Shown here piece after piece: positions 1 through 12,342 of a stretch of DNA of 64,000 nucleotides. Position 1 is the first letter of the stretch. Every line of letters starts with the position of its first letter. The notes under the pieces are model-generated. The model had not been told where the DNA came from. It did not search any database and saw nothing but the letters and a program-made list of their open reading frames with translations. The translations under genes were made by a program, and so were the position numbers. The DNA is from Monodelphis domestica. Its lineage: Eukaryota; Chordata; Mammalia; Didelphimorphia; Didelphidae. The stretch is from NCBI RefSeq assembly GCF_027887165.1, contig NC_077232.1, positions 15,153,255 through 15,217,254 on the forward strand. The letters run 5' to 3'.

Positions 1-78
1 CTCCACAAATCCATAGGCTTAAAAAAGCATAACTACTGGATCGGGCACAATAGTATTGGTGTCTTGACCTTTTCTTTT

Positions 79-276
79 CTTTTTTAAACCCTGACCTTCC
101 ATTTTGGAATCAATAGTGTGTTGGTTTCATGGCAGAAGAATGGTAAGGGTTAGGCAATGGGGGTTAAGTGACTTACACAGGGTCACACAACTAGGAAGTG
201 TCTGAGGCCTGATTTGAATGTTGGACCTGCAATCTTTAGGCCTGACTTTCAATCCACTGAGTCACCCAGCTTCCCC
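79..276 (-). mobile_element. tRNA-derived SINE (marsupial CORE-type)
   Basis: On the minus strand this reads as a SINE with the head GGGGGAAGCTGGGTGACTCA, a B-box-like GGTCCAACATTCAAATC segment and an A-rich tail, which appears as T-rich sequence at 71-86. Imperfect target-site duplications starting CTTGACCTT flank it at about 63-78 and 277-292. The same family occurs at 25,798, 32,554 and 34,105. This copy has more mismatches to the others, so it is probably older. Confidence 0.85.
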
Positions 277-999
277 CTTGACCTTCTTTTCTAGAGGCAA
301 ATTTTTCTGAGAGTTTGTTACTTGATGAGCTATGTCAGCTCTGGTCTGTCCCTTTCTAATTTGGTTTGCATATTACAACTTCTGATTGGTCTTTAGGATA
401 TATATATATATGATTGGAAAAATCAAGGTATATTTTAAGACTTTTTAGAACTTGAAATTTTATTATTAGTGACATGTTCATTGAGGATGGTAGGAGGGCA
501 GTTTTCCTATCTCTTAGACTCAAGCCAGATACAGTGACATCACTCAGTGAATGAATTACTATGGGAACTTGCCATGCCCTGGAGCTCTGCACCTGGGTCT
601 CTTATTCTTAATGATAAAGAACTAGAAAATTTACTTGGAAATATGTCCAAATATGCTTTCAATCATCTGGGAATTGGCTAATCTCATAAATTATGAGAAA
701 ATTGCAAGACCCAATGACATCCCTTGAGAGTTAATACTACTCTTTCTATCAACACATAGTCTGCTGCAGTCATTATAGATTGCCAGGAATTACATCAGGC
801 CTGGGTCAATGTGAGATGGTGAGGTCAGAAAGTATGATCCTCTGGGATTGGGACTGGTACTTTAGGCTCCAAAATCAGATGGATTTTAGACCTTCATATC
901 CCTCCCATACACTACCACAGGGTTTTATCTATGGTAAACATTTAATAAATATTTATTGAATAAAAGGAAAGGACTAATAATAAAAGCTAGTATTTATGC

Positions 1000-1125
1000 A
1001 AACATACATTATTAATATATCATATATATATATCAATTTACAGATGCCATCTCATTTGGTTCTTAAGATTATCTTGCAAAGCAAGTAGCATTTTTATCCC
1101 TGTTTTGAAAATGAAGAAAGCAAAA
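1000..1125 (-). repeat. MIR relic (part 1)
   Basis: CATCTCATTTGGTTCTTAAG and the stretch after it match the 3' half of a MIR element read on the minus strand. The rest of the element resumes near 1,790-1,925 with a GTTGGAGGCAGGATATGAAC-like segment. The corresponding MIR in blocks P2 and P3 is uninterrupted, which shows that the intervening 650 bp is a later insertion. Confidence 0.5.
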
Positions 1126-1129
1126 ATGT

Positions 1130-1790
1130 ATATGAATGATATTAGAAGTTTTCTTGTTATAATAGCTTAGATATAAGAGTAGAGAAGCTGGCCTGAGAAA
1201 GGATTGGAGTTTGAAAGTAGATCTGAGACAGTGTCATCTTTAAATGTTGACAATGTAATGGTCTTTCTGTAGCAGTTATTCTCTGGGTGTGGCAGTTATT
1301 CTGAGGGGGTTGACAATTACTCTCTTTGGAGATAATTAGGAGTTGCTTCTCTCAGAGTCCTAACCTGGTTCTTACTGATGCTCAGCCAGCTAGCCTTTGT
1401 GATTTTTGTAACTTGGAGGCAAAATTAAGAATTATGAGGAGAATAGTGTTTAGTCTTGTACAATAGTGAAAATTTGGGTTAGTCAGATCAGGAAGGAGCA
1501 GTGTAACTTGTGGAAACAAGAAAAGCAGTTCCTTACAGAACCAGGGAGTTTTATTTGGGTGGAATTAGAATCCCTTAGACTTAGAAATCCTTTTTTATCC
1601 TTTTATTCTCAATAGTTTCTTTTTATATAACAAGAGTCTCCTTAGCATCCTTGAGCCTAGGCCTGAAGAGAAGTTAATTTATGAGCTTATCTTTAATGAT
1701 GAAAACTGAAGATACTTTGAAATCACAACAACCAGAGTATCTAAATCAGTTTATAAACCATAATCAATTCGTTACTCATCATTTTTACAG
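1130..1790. other. Unclassified insertion inside a MIR
   Basis: About 650 bp that splits the MIR relic of block P1 and is absent from the equivalent place in P2 and P3. The size is right for a solo LTR, but I could not define TG/CA ends or a target duplication by eye. No coding potential was recognised. Confidence 0.35.
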
Positions 1791-1925
1791 TTTTCACCTA
1801 GTATTTTTACAGATGGAAGATGTTAAGTTCTTTGATCCAGGCTTTATAAATAGTAAGTGTCTGTTGGAGGCAGGATATGAACCCATGTCTTTGCAATCCC
1901 CAATTCAGAGCTCTATCCATTATAT
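1790..1925 (-). repeat. MIR relic (part 2)
   Basis: The continuation of the MIR started at 1,000-1,125, including the core region that on the minus strand corresponds to the tRNA-like head. An 87-codon frame running through it is a chance frame in a repeat, not a gene. Confidence 0.45.
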
Positions 1926-2980
1926 ACCTAAGATATCAAATTGAATAAGATTCAAATTGATAATGTTTTACAGGGACAAGTCACTTTCCTCACAGAAAAA
2001 CAAAGGCTTCAAAGGACCTGCCAGAAACTTCATGAGTTAAATAAATCAAGGATGAGTTTGGTTAAATCCCACGATTTCTGTTCTTCAAAATTTTGCACAT
2101 ACTAATTCTCTTCCTACCATGCAAAATGTTTATGTGTCTGTATATGTATACAGAGACTTAACAGATGTACACATGAATGTATATGTTTCTGTTATAACTG
2201 TGTAATATAGATGAATGCCTATATATGAACATATAACATAATGTGGTTGAAAATACTTTTATACCACATTTTCTATTTTACCTCTTCCCATATCAGAAGT
2301 TCCCCATGATTAAATTTTGACAAAACCCAAGTTCAGCCTTGCTGCACAAGTAGCTGCACAAGTGCACAATCATTGATCCATGTAGCATATCATTAAACAT
2401 TGCTTGGCACCTGCTTACCTGCCTTGTATTATGTAGAGGGAATTTCATCCCTTCCACCTCCTGAATTGCCAGCCATATTTATCCTGTTTTTCATATGCCA
2501 GTAGGCAGGGGAGATGGATGGAGAATCCTGCAGGATGGACTACTTGTGGTCATACTTAGAGTAAGAAAGAGACTTTAAAGAGACTTTGGAACAAAGAGTT
2601 TCTCCTCTACTTCTTCTCCCTACCATAAGCTATCTTCTATAAAGAATGGTAGAAAATCCTACACGTGAAAGGAAATGAAAAACTATTCTAGTACCTTTGG
2701 GATCAGAAATACATTCTTGACTTAAATGACCAAAGAACAACAGAAAGTCCTGAGAGAACAAAAATGTATTCTGGACCCTACTAGCAATGAGCATCTAGTC
2801 TCTTAGAAAGCAGAGCCAGTGAATAGGGCTTGAGAGGATTCATAGTATCTTGCCCCACTTTTCTATGGGAAATTTCTTCTGTAATGAAAGTTTCTCTTTG
2901 TTCTGACATATATAAACTCTAGCCTGTCCCTTTGTAATATAATTTGTTTAGAAAAACATTATGTGGGCCTTTGTCCAGGA

Positions 2981-3201
2981 CCATGTTGGCAAACCTATGA
3001 CACATGTGCTGGAGGAGGATGCTCCTCTCACTCTCTCCCTGCATGCTTGGGGACATTTCTCACACCACACATCCCACTACAAAGCAGCCCCATGGGAATG
3101 CTTCCTCCTCTTCTTCCCCTATCTGGGGTAAGGTGGGGACTCACATGTAGCATGAGGTTTGCATTTTGGGCACTCAGTCTCTAAAAGTTTCACCATCACG
3201 G
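2981..3201. mobile_element. hAT-like miniature inverted-repeat transposon
   Basis: A 221-bp insert into block P2 (absent from P1 and P3) with imperfect terminal inverted repeats: CCATGTTGGCAAACCTATGA at the left and, on the opposite strand at the right, CCGTGATGGTGAAACTTTTA. It is flanked by 8-bp target duplications, GTCCAGGA at 2,973-2,980 and GTCTAGGA at 3,202-3,209, which differ by one base. An 8-bp target duplication is the hAT superfamily signature. It has no transposase frame, so it is a non-autonomous copy. The overlapping 73-codon frame is not a gene. Confidence 0.8.
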
Positions 3202-3824
3202 GTCTAGGACATAGACAAGACTGGGAAAATTAAGATGTTTTTTAAGTCTTTTAGAACTTAAAAGTTTATCCTTAGTGTCTCTTATCAACTGGGATGGGCA
3301 GGAGACCAGTTTCCATTTCTTAAGTTCCAGTAAGATATAATGATCTCATTCAGAGAATGATTGACTTTGGAATCCTACCTTTCCCTGCAGCTCTGCACCT
3401 TGTTCTCTAGTTCTTAGTAATAAAAAAGTAGAAAATTTGCTTGACAATGTAATGTCCATTATTCTTCCCCTCTCCTGGGATTTTCCTATTATCACAAGTT
3501 ATAAGAGGATCATAAATCCCATGTATCCCTCTTGAGAATGAATTCGTTAATGAGAGAAACTCCCAGTGTTATATATCTTTTGTTTACAAACAGGAATCTA
3601 TGGTGATTATGTGTTTCCAAGAATTTCATGAGGCAGGGACCTGTGTGACTTGAAAAGGGCAGAAAATCATGCAATTTTGTGATACGGGTTGCAATTCAGG
3701 TTTCTAAGTATGTTCAATTTTTCTCTTTTCTATCATTCATGTATTCTACCATAATGTTTTGCCTATAATAAATACTGAAACACTTATTAAGTGAAAATAG
3801 TACTTATGCTAATAATAAAAACTA

Positions 3825-3990
3825 GTATGTGTAGAGTCATTTGCAAATGCCATTTCATGTTAAGAAAACCCTGTGAATTAGTTAACATCCCTACTTTGAA
3901 AATGAAATACTGAAGATAAATAAATGCCTTGCCCAAGGCTACATACCTAGTAAGTGTCAGAGGCGCAAATGGGACTTTGTCTTTAGCAGT
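3825..3990 (-). repeat. MIR relic
   Basis: CATTTGCAAATGCCATTTCA through CCTTGCCCAAGGCTACATAC and CTAGTAAGTGTCAGAGGC follow the MIR core and tRNA-like part on the minus strand. It sits at the same place in the P block as the MIR relics near 1,000 and 7,490. Confidence 0.65.
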
Positions 3991-3999
3991 CATCTTGGA

Positions 4000-5135
4000 C
4001 ACTTCTGACTGCCCAGTTTCAGAAAGGAGATGGTAGTGCCAACTCTACTTCAAGCAACTGAAAGGAGAACAAGTTTATGGGGAGAAGCCAGTAAAAAAGG
4101 AGCTAACAGTCTATCATATCCATATATCCATCTTGCTACCCTAAAAACTGCAGGGTGAGATCTAAGAACTCTCTCGGCTGATCTGAATTACCTTCATTCT
4201 GTATTGTCCAGTACACATTCTCCTGTGTATGCTTTCTGATTTTTTGTGTTATTCTCAACGTGGATTAAAGGGATTCTTTTCTACTTCCAAAGTCTATTCA
4301 TTGTGGAATCTCTACCTAGAATGCAAGGAATCAATCCAGTGATGCTCTTTCTCCTTATTGAACAATGAAAAGCATGTTAGTTTGAATCCCAAAACCATAT
4401 ATTCTAGAGTATTCTGAGAGGGGAGTTCCAGAGATTACTTTACAGTAAGTAGGATGGCTTTCATAGACAGATTTTCGCAAACTGCTTTATGAAGAAAAAT
4501 TACCCCAAATACAGATCCATATAAGTTGCTGCAATCAATCTCTGACCATTGAGAGAAAAATCAGGAAATCATGTTCAGTCTGTGGAAAAGGCAAGCTTTC
4601 TACTTATCAAGGCTAATGAGCTTCAATAATTTCACATTCATATATTCCTAAGAGTAAAATATTTATGATCAGTCAATGAGAACTCACTAAAATTTTGTCA
4701 TATTTTTTCAATATAGTAATATATTATTTATATTGTAAATATAGAAAGTAGAAATGAAAGGTAACACAATAAAGATGAATATTTTTTATTTTACTTAGTA
4801 TGCTTTTTTGATCTCATTAATTTTTTGCATAAATCTGTAAATTTTAGGTGGCATTAACAAACCTAGAGAAATCTCTACTGCTATATACTTAGGAGGTTTC
4901 AATTTTCATTATTTTATTCACCAATGTATGTGGAGAATATCAGGAATTATTCAAAGAGAACCCACAGTACTGTATGTTGGAGGGAATATTCCAACCATGA
5001 AGTCTTCAGCTCCATTTGAGAATATGAGTCCTTGAAAATTCATCTGCTGTTTATCAAAATCCAAATTTGCACTTGAGGTCCTGAATTACAAAAGAAAACA
5101 AAACAAACACAAGAAATTCATCTGCTAGGAAATAA
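4000..5135. other. Non-coding, no recognised feature
   Basis: AT-rich sequence with stop codons in all frames. I recognise no exon, RNA gene or repeat family here. Confidence 0.5.
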
Positions 5136-5139
5136 ATGT

Positions 5140-5390
5140 TAGGAAACACAGAAGAAAAACATATGGTTGATCACATGGTTTGATGGAGATGTGATTGGTG
5201 CTTTGATGTCAAAAGATGACTCTATTGCAAATGTTAATAATATGGAAGTAGGATTCAACATTGATACATGTATAGCACATTGGAATTGCTTGTCAGTTCA
5301 GGGAGGGGGAAAGAAGAGGGGACAGAAAGAACATGAATCATGTATCCATGAAAAAATGGTCTAAATAAATTAATTAATTAATTTTAAGAG
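5140..5390 (+). mobile_element. L1 3' end fragment
   Basis: GATCACATGGTTTGATGG through GGAATTGCTTGTCAGTTC and a G/A-rich GGGAGGGGGAAAGAAGAGGG stretch parallel the 3' untranslated end of the plus-strand L1 at 44,580-44,800 (order: ATGGTT, ATGTTAATAATATGGAA, GATACATGTATA, GGAATTGC). It ends in an AAATAAATTAATTAATT-type tail. It is a short, old, 5'-truncated copy. Confidence 0.6.
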
Positions 5391-5399
5391 AAAAATGTT

Positions 5400-6350
5400 A
5401 AAATGACACTTTTGCTGTGCCTCAGCACATCCTGACCTGGCTAGAATCCATTTGATTAGATTGTAAGTCTTGGCTCCAAAGCAAGGAGACCATACAGAGG
5501 ACAAAGGGAGCCAAATGTTAGGAATTTATGAAATGTCTGTTTTTGCACCCAGGAACTTTTTTGCATTGGGGCATTTGCCTTTTCTCATGAGGAAAAAAAT
5601 AAAATGCTGGTTCTTTTTCTCTTATTTTTGAGATTCCAGGATTTGTTGATTTAAGTGAGTGGGGGATTCATGATCATGTTTATCTCATTCATGTATAACT
5701 CATCTCCAGAGGGATAAATGATAAATATAATTAAATAAGACATCATTTTGTATAGACATATATATTTTTGTCAAATGATGCCTTTCAAAATGGAGGAGAG
5801 GGAGAGAGTTAATTGGATATTTTTATGTACAAACAAATTAAGACAGCATTAATATTGAAGTGGACCTGAACACATCATACTGTCTCAATTCAATACACTG
5901 AATATGGGCTCATAATCAGGCAAATGTGAGAACAGTGATCTCTTTCCTCTCGTGAGCATGAGAGAATTGACGACTCAAATCCATCCCTAAATTGAGGCCT
6001 TTTTTCTGGAGTGGGTGAGATATTGAAGTTTGTGGAAATTCTGTTTGAATGCAATGAGCAGAGATTGTGTCCCAATTCAAGGTGAAAATCTATCTGGTCA
6101 TGTAAATAGTTACCCTGAAGGAGCAGGGTCAAAAATAATTGTCCCTTTTCTTGAATTATCTGATCATCTAAAAGATGATAGACAATTTGGAGAATTGAGC
6201 CCATTAAAATACTTATTGACTCTCCCTTCTCCAGCCTACAATTTCCTTCAGAAGACTTTTCTCCATACTAAACACCCTCAGTTATTTCAATGAGCTCTCA
6301 CTGTACTGTTGTCCAAATCAGTGACAAAAATGGCACCTGAAAAATTTCAC
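5400..6350. other. Non-coding, no recognised feature
   Basis: Overlapping frames of about 90-100 codons on both strands at 5,890-6,293 lack any recognisable domain and are opposed to each other. I treat them as chance frames. No repeat family was identified. Confidence 0.4.
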
Positions 6351-6524
6351 TTAGCAACATACAAGTCTCAGATTTCTTTGGGGTTCTTCCCTTTCGATAT
6401 AGAAGTCATCAATAAACTGACCATCTTCTAAGTAAGGGAGGTACTTTTTATTTTGGGCAGTGCTATGATCTTGGCAAACTCCAACAAATCTTTCATAACA
6501 CTTTATCGTGTACTTCTTTTCAAA
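6351..6524 (-). pseudogene. Short unidentified frame, possible gene relic
   Basis: A 57-codon minus-strand frame between stop codons, without a start methionine. It encodes a charged, protein-like segment with pieces such as KCYERFVGVCQDH and YLPYLEDGQFIDDFYIE. Composition (many E, D, K, Y and C) is unlike the low-complexity chance frames around it. I do not recognise the family. No splice sites could be assigned with confidence. It may be a fragment of a processed pseudogene, an old transposon protein, or chance. Confidence 0.2.
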
Positions 6525-7489
6525 TTACAAATCCTTCTACAATAAAGACTTGGAAAAAGAAGGTCTTAGTGGAAAATGAAATAGGAAACCACTGCAGGAT
6601 CTTTTACAAGAAAATGTCAGCTGGTTTTAGAAATAGTCAGGTTCTATTGAAATGACTGAATAACAGACAGGCCTGAGAAAATGTGACTCCAGCCTTGCTC
6701 CTAGAACCTGCACAAATACAGTGACTAAAAAAAGGAAAGCAAATGAATAGGGCACAATAGAATTACTGTCTTGACCCACTTTTCTAGGGAGAAATTGAAA
6801 TGAGAATTTTGGTTATATGATGAGCTATTCCGGCACACATCTGTACATTTCTAATCTGATTTGCATATAACAACTTCATCTTGGTCTCCATTTAAGGCAT
6901 AGATATGAATGGAAAAATAAGAGTATATTTCTCAGGTTTTTTTGGAACTTAAAAGTTTATTTTTCATATCACTATGAGTAGAGATGAGCAGGAGGCCAGC
7001 TTCACTGTCCCTTGGGCTCAAGCCACATATAGTCACATCATTCAAAGAATGAATAACTTTGGGAGGCTGCCTTGCTCTGGAGATCTGCACCTGGGTCTCA
7101 TGTTCTTAATGAAAAACAAATGGAAAATTTCACTGGAAATATATGTCCCAATATGCAGTCTATCTGCAGGGATTTGTCTAATTTCAAAATTTATGAGATG
7201 ACAAAAATATACTCTAATCCCTCTTGAGAAGAGGTTGTAGGTAGTGGAGAGTCCCAGGATTATACCTCTTCTGACAACACAGACTCTCCTGTGATGATTG
7301 TGGATTGCCAGAAACTACATCAGGCAGGAAACTTTGAGAGGTGACAAGGTCAGAAAGTGTGACTATCTGTGATAGGGCCTGGCACCTCAGGATCCCAAAT
7401 TATGCAGCTTTTAGGCCTTTACATCCCTGAGATACTCTGCCACAGTGCTTTGCCAATGGTAAATATTTAGCCAATATTCATGAGCAAAT

Positions 7490-7690
7490 GGACAGCACCA
7501 CTATCACATATGTTGTCTCATTTTATTCTTATGATAACCATATGAAGGAGGTAACCTTCTTATTTATGTTTCAAGAGGGAGAAAGTGAAAATGAGAGACC
7601 TAAACTGCCTTGTCCACAGCTTCATAGTTAGTAAATATTCAAGCCAGGCTATGAACCCGTCTCTTCCTAATTCCAAATCCAGAGATGTGT
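7490..7690 (-). repeat. MIR relic
   Basis: CACATATGTTGTCTCATTTT, then CTTGTCCACAGCTTCATAG and CAAGCCAGGCTATGAACCC follow the MIR consensus in antisense order. It is orthologous in position to the MIR relics of blocks P1 and P2. Confidence 0.6.
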
Positions 7691-7939
7691 CCGCTATGCC
7701 ACCAAACTTCCTACTGGAAGAAGTACTGAAATATTCTAACGTGACAAGTCCATTTTCCCACACCAAGCCAAGATCACAGGAAAGAGTAGGCATACCACCA
7801 GCTTCATAGGGCAATTAAGGAAATCAAGGAAGAATTTGGGTAATCCCCAGCACTATTATTCTTGAAAATGTCTACATTCAAATTTTCTTCCTGCTCACAG
7901 TTTGTATACATGCAGGAATTGTAAAGGATAATTTAGCAT

Positions 7940-8640
7940 TGTGACCTAAACTAAGTTAATTATTTGGTCACCATGGATAACACAAATATAAAAGAAATAT
8001 AATCAAGTCAGGTGGAGATTTATGGTACTTTAATTGATATAGTGGAAAGAAATTAAGAAGAAGGAAGAAGGAAAAGGGTGTAGGATTTCTCCCACCTGGC
8101 AAGTGCCAGGAGGAAGAATAGAGTTTCTAGGAAGATAAGGTTTTGAAGAGTAAGGAGGAAAGAATCAGGATGAAATCCAAAGGGATCAGCCAAGATGCCT
8201 GATCCTGAATCAGCTCAAATGCAAATTCACCGCCAAACCCAGACAATAGGTGCTACCACGCCAAGATATCAGAAGACATAGCAAGCTGCCAGTAAGAGTC
8301 AACTTTCTGGGGAGAGCAAGTGATGTGCCTTATATAGATGGTTTTACATCACTTTCCTGCATCTTATCTGTACCAATGAGAGCTTAGCTTGACTTAGGAC
8401 TACCCGGTGATCTGTCTGCTTTATCTGCACATGTCATTTGAAGGCCATTTCCACAGATAATTAAATCTTTGAGTATGGTTCAGGCATTTCTGACCTTGTT
8501 AAACTAATTAGGGTGGAGAAATGTATAGTTCCCAAGACTTGATTCTGTTAAGCCAAGTATCCCCATTGTTACTAATCAGGAAATAGCTAAATCAGATCCT
8601 CTAAAGTACAGCCTGAGTAGGGTGGAGTAGTTTTAAAATT
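7940..8640 (-). mobile_element. Solo LTR, minus strand
   Basis: Read on the minus strand, this is a diverged relative of the plus-strand LTRs at 17,498 and 45,813. The ordered matches include CAATGGGGATACTTGG, CTCCACCCTA, AAAGATTTAATTAT, CTTCAAATGACATGTGC, a TATATAAGGC TATA-like box, TGACTTGATT and a GGTGACC...GTCACA 3' end at 7,940-7,946. No internal retroviral sequence flanks it. The 5' (high-coordinate) end is uncertain. Confidence 0.7.
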
Positions 8641-9119
8641 CACAGAATGTTGATCTCTACATAAAGATAGAAGATATATGCATATAGATATGCATGTACA
8701 TGTTATATGTATAATATAATTATTTATGCATATGTGTATATATAATTTAATATGGCAATAAATGCTTTTTAACTGATATTTTTTACCTCTTCCCATGCAG
8801 AAAGTGCCTTTGAATTAAAGCTAGTACAGAAATTCCCAAGAACTCTTGATTCCCACCTTAATTCTAGTACATGTAGAATTCTAGATTCATTAATCAACAT
8901 AACTCATTAAACATAATCTATGTGTCATCATATCAAAACATATGTGTAACATCATTCAGATTAGGAGTTAATGGAAAGGGAAGTCATACTTCAAGTTCCA
9001 CCCAATGCTTTGACTACATCTATTATCTGATGCAGAGAAGAAACAGATTCAGGCCTGAGGTGATATTGCATTTATTCTATAGATCTTGTACATACATGTA
9101 GATGGATGATTGCATGTTG

Positions 9120-9225
9120 TTCCCATCCCCATAAGAATGTGAGCTCTTTGAGGGCAGAAGTTATGTTTTTGCTTTGATTTGTATTTCCTATAATTAGCAG
9201 AATGTGTGGCAGTTGACTGACACTG
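9120..9225 (+). repeat. L2-like 3' end relic
   Basis: GAATGTGAGCTCTTTGAGGG with the following TATGTTTTTGCTTTGATTTG and CCTATAATTAGCAG has the form of a LINE-2 3' terminal segment. A near-identical stretch, including the trailing GTTGACTGACACT, lies at 45,235-45,335. It ends immediately before unit A begins. Confidence 0.5.
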
Positions 9226-12200
9226 GTGACTGACTAAGTCACCAGGAAAGAGAATTAACTCAGAATTCTACAATCACTCTAAAGTTTTATCCAACCAAAA
9301 GCTTCATGTCTTACCTATCTGAAAGAGATTTAGCAGTAGAAATATACAAAAAGTTTATCTTTCCCTATAAGCTTTTATGAGGTTTAGGACAACTTGGTGA
9401 AAGTAATTTCTTATTGGGGTTTTATCATTATAATATAATAGCGCAATATGAATAAAATACCAAATAATGTTAAGTTTTAAATGTCCAAAAAGGCCATGTA
9501 TTTAGATGCCTGAATAATTTGTCAATTAAGAACATGGCAAAGTTAGCTATATTTAAGATTATTGTTTGTGTCAATAATTCCCATTTTGAAGAAGACTGCT
9601 CTTTTGGAACCTTTAGAGATTATGTATGTAAAACCCTCTCACTTCTTTTTATTAACCCCAAACTTTTTACTCTGAATTCTGTAGTTTTTTTTTTCCAAAT
9701 CTTTTTCAACATTCTGATTTTTTCTTTAATTTTAGGAGAGAAGATAGTGATTTAATCTGATTTTAGAATAACCAATAAATGGTTATCACAATGTCCTCCA
9801 TGTAAATGGCATCGTGTTCTTTTCTAGGTTATATCCACCCTGAGATGTGTGAAATGCATGATATTTCTTATTCCTCTCACATGTAATATCTAGTCAGCAG
9901 GTGGGAGTTTTGCTAGCATGGAAAATAACTCATAACTATTTCCCTTACTCTTATATTATTCTTTTCCTTTACATATGACAAGATATTATGGTTCCTCATA
10001 CACTTCCTTCAAAGTTGTTCTCTTTTTAATCCTTCTATGAGTTGATAATTGTCTTCTATTTTGCAAGAATTCCTTCATGTTTACTTTATTATGAACTTAG
10101 TACTCTGAGGATGGAGAAATTATGTCAGTAATCTCATTAGGTTTCATTATGACTAAAGTATGTCTTCAAACTAATAACTGTCAGGATTCTCTTTTTAAAC
10201 ATCTTCAAAGTTAGTTACTGACAATTCTTCTGAATATAATTGGAAGGGCCCCCAGTCTTTACAATCAATATGTCCTCCACAGGCAATAATTTGAGTTCTA
10301 CCTTTTCTAAGGGATTGATGAAGTCCAAGAGTGCAATCCATCCTATTTTCAGAAGAAACAAAGCTAGACAGTTTTAATAAAAGAATGAATATAAACATAG
10401 GTCAAAAACAGTCTTGGAAGAAGCGTGATGGGAAAGGAATCAAGTAAGTGGATACTTGGCTGTGTTATATGCAGTCTTTACTTTGCCACTAAAATCAACA
10501 ATACCAAAATAAAACAACTGACATGATTAAAATGAGGAAAAATATTGGATAAATTTAGACAGAAGTGAAATGATTGGAATAGAAGAATTTTCTTATAGTA
10601 CAAAGAATGTGAGGGTCTCTTAGTTTAAAATTCTAGTCAGACCACTATTGGTGGATTGTCTTATATTCAGAATTATAGAAAATTGAACAGTCAGTTGAAA
10701 AGGATGTGGAAACCCAGGGGAAATGTGTAAATGTTAACATGTACAATTGACGCTAGATTTGGACAAGTCACTTTATTTTTCATTCTATTGAATCAAGTCA
10801 ATAAATATGAGAGCTGCTTTAAATTTGACAACAGAGAAATTTAAGGTTTTTAGAAAGAATGATCTCCTAATGGTTTAAGTGATGTAAATATTGAAGGAAT
10901 TCCTTTTAGAGATTGTGGTGTCTTGAACCTTAAAAGAAAGCAGAAGACCTCATGAATCTTGGAAAGATTAGTTTTTGGTAGGAATGGTTGGGTCTTCACA
11001 AAGCTACAGGAATAATGTTTGATGACATGAGTGTTTGTGCCAATATTATTCCTTGGCTCCAGGAACAAAGGAACATCAATGGCTAATTATGGCCAACAGT
11101 ACCAAATTAGAATTCATCTATTGCAGTTTTAGAGCTTTTCAGGCTCTGACTCAAAACAACTTTTCCTTTAAAGATTTATTGCACAACACTACTTTTCAAG
11201 TTATTGACTTTTAGTCTAAACTGATTTTCTTGCTTTCTTTCACCCATGAAATCACAGCTCTTTCATGCCATTTCAACACAGGCTGTTATGTATGTCTAAA
11301 AGATGTTCTCATGATTACTCTGTCTATCAAAATAATTTTTCTTCCATTAAAGCTGATCATGTGTACTACTTACAATGAGGATTTTATTTTGACTCTTCAA
11401 GTTATTTTAAAGAATTCCTGAAGCTTCTTTTTTAACTTTTTTGGGTATTTAATTTGTACTTTTATTGCATGTATATATATGTGTGTGTGTGTGTATGTTT
11501 ATATAAGTATATAAGTTATTTCTTATGGATCAAATATATAGAAAAATATGAATTAGAATATACATTTTATATTTAAATTTCTAGCTCCAAGAATGGTGAT
11601 TGGCAGATGAAAGTTATTTTACAAATAAATATGTAAATAGCATATGATGTAAAAAAATCAGAGAATATGACAAGTGATCAGACATTTCCAATGTGGAATT
11701 TCTGATAGCATGACTTCTCAAACAGCAACAATCACTCATTTAAGTATTGACAAACACCTACCCACAGATTATTATTAGCAATTATTGCTTCTCCACCTAC
11801 TCAGCTTGTATTTTAAAAAATCGAGAATATCACAAATAGTTGCAGACCGATTTCACTACAAAATTACAAATGTACTGCTGGATACTGCTATGGGTTATTT
11901 CTTTTTCTTTTTTCACAATAGCTATTCTAAATCTTAATCAAGGCTTTACCAACTTCCAATATCTCATTATTGTCCTAAATTTCAGCTGTGATCATTGCCT
12001 TACTACATACTGAAAACAAAAGCCTTCAGGGTTATTTCTGAATCCTCCCACTCCATTCCAAATATACTATTATCACAGTTGTCTATACTTTATTCACTGA
12101 TTCCAGTGTCTGATGAAGAGGTGTATACACTCACTTGCACACTCATAATTTCAACCAATGTGTAAACTTTCCACTTACATTTTTTTCCTTCACTCAATGA

Positions 12201-12342
12201 CAGCCCTTTAAATATCAGTCACAGTTTCTATATAGTCTTTGAAACATTCAGCTAATGACCCATATTTTATCCATTGTGATACTTTGCCATTCCTGTGCCT
12301 GCCAAGTTGTGCCTAATTCTTACTTTTTCCTAGTCACATTAG

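Larger units (their letters stand above)
1..2450. repeat. Diverged tandem block, copy P1
   Basis: This is the first of three diverged direct copies of a non-coding block of unknown identity. Roughly 290-960 aligns by eye with 2,860-3,780 and with 6,780-7,470. Shared landmarks are an ordered series: a TCTGGTCTGTCCCTTTCTAA-like stretch, GAACTT(G/A)AAA, a CTCTGCACC(T)GGGTCTC-like stretch, and a MIR relic at the end. P1 is interrupted by a SINE (79-276) and by about 650 bp of unassigned sequence inside the MIR. No splice-flanked coding exon was recognised. It could be old intergenic duplication or a low-copy repeat; the boundaries are approximate. Confidence 0.55.
2820..4000. repeat. Diverged tandem block, copy P2
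   Basis: The second copy of the block at 1-2,450. It starts near GAATAGGGCTTGAGAGG, whose counterparts are GGGCACAATAG in P1 and GAATAGGGCACAATAG in P3. It is interrupted by a hAT-like miniature element at 2,981-3,201 and ends in a MIR relic at 3,825-3,990. No gene was seen. Confidence 0.55.
6700..8900. repeat. Diverged tandem block, copy P3
   Basis: The third copy of the P block. Its downstream part also matches P1: the stretches near 7,740-7,900 and 1,970-2,110 share GACAAGTC, a TTCATAGGG/TTCATGAG-like step, GGATGAGTTTGG versus GAAGAATTTGGG, and an ATTCTCTTCCT/TTTTCTTCCT step. A minus-strand solo LTR interrupts it at about 7,940-8,640. The boundaries are approximate. Confidence 0.5.

Noticed and set aside
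2963..3184. 73-codon plus-strand frame rich in cysteine and leucine.
   Set aside because: It lies almost entirely inside the hAT-like miniature transposon.
5890..6293. Opposed frames of 104 and 87 codons.
   Set aside because: They overlap on opposite strands, show no recognisable motif and have no splice context.
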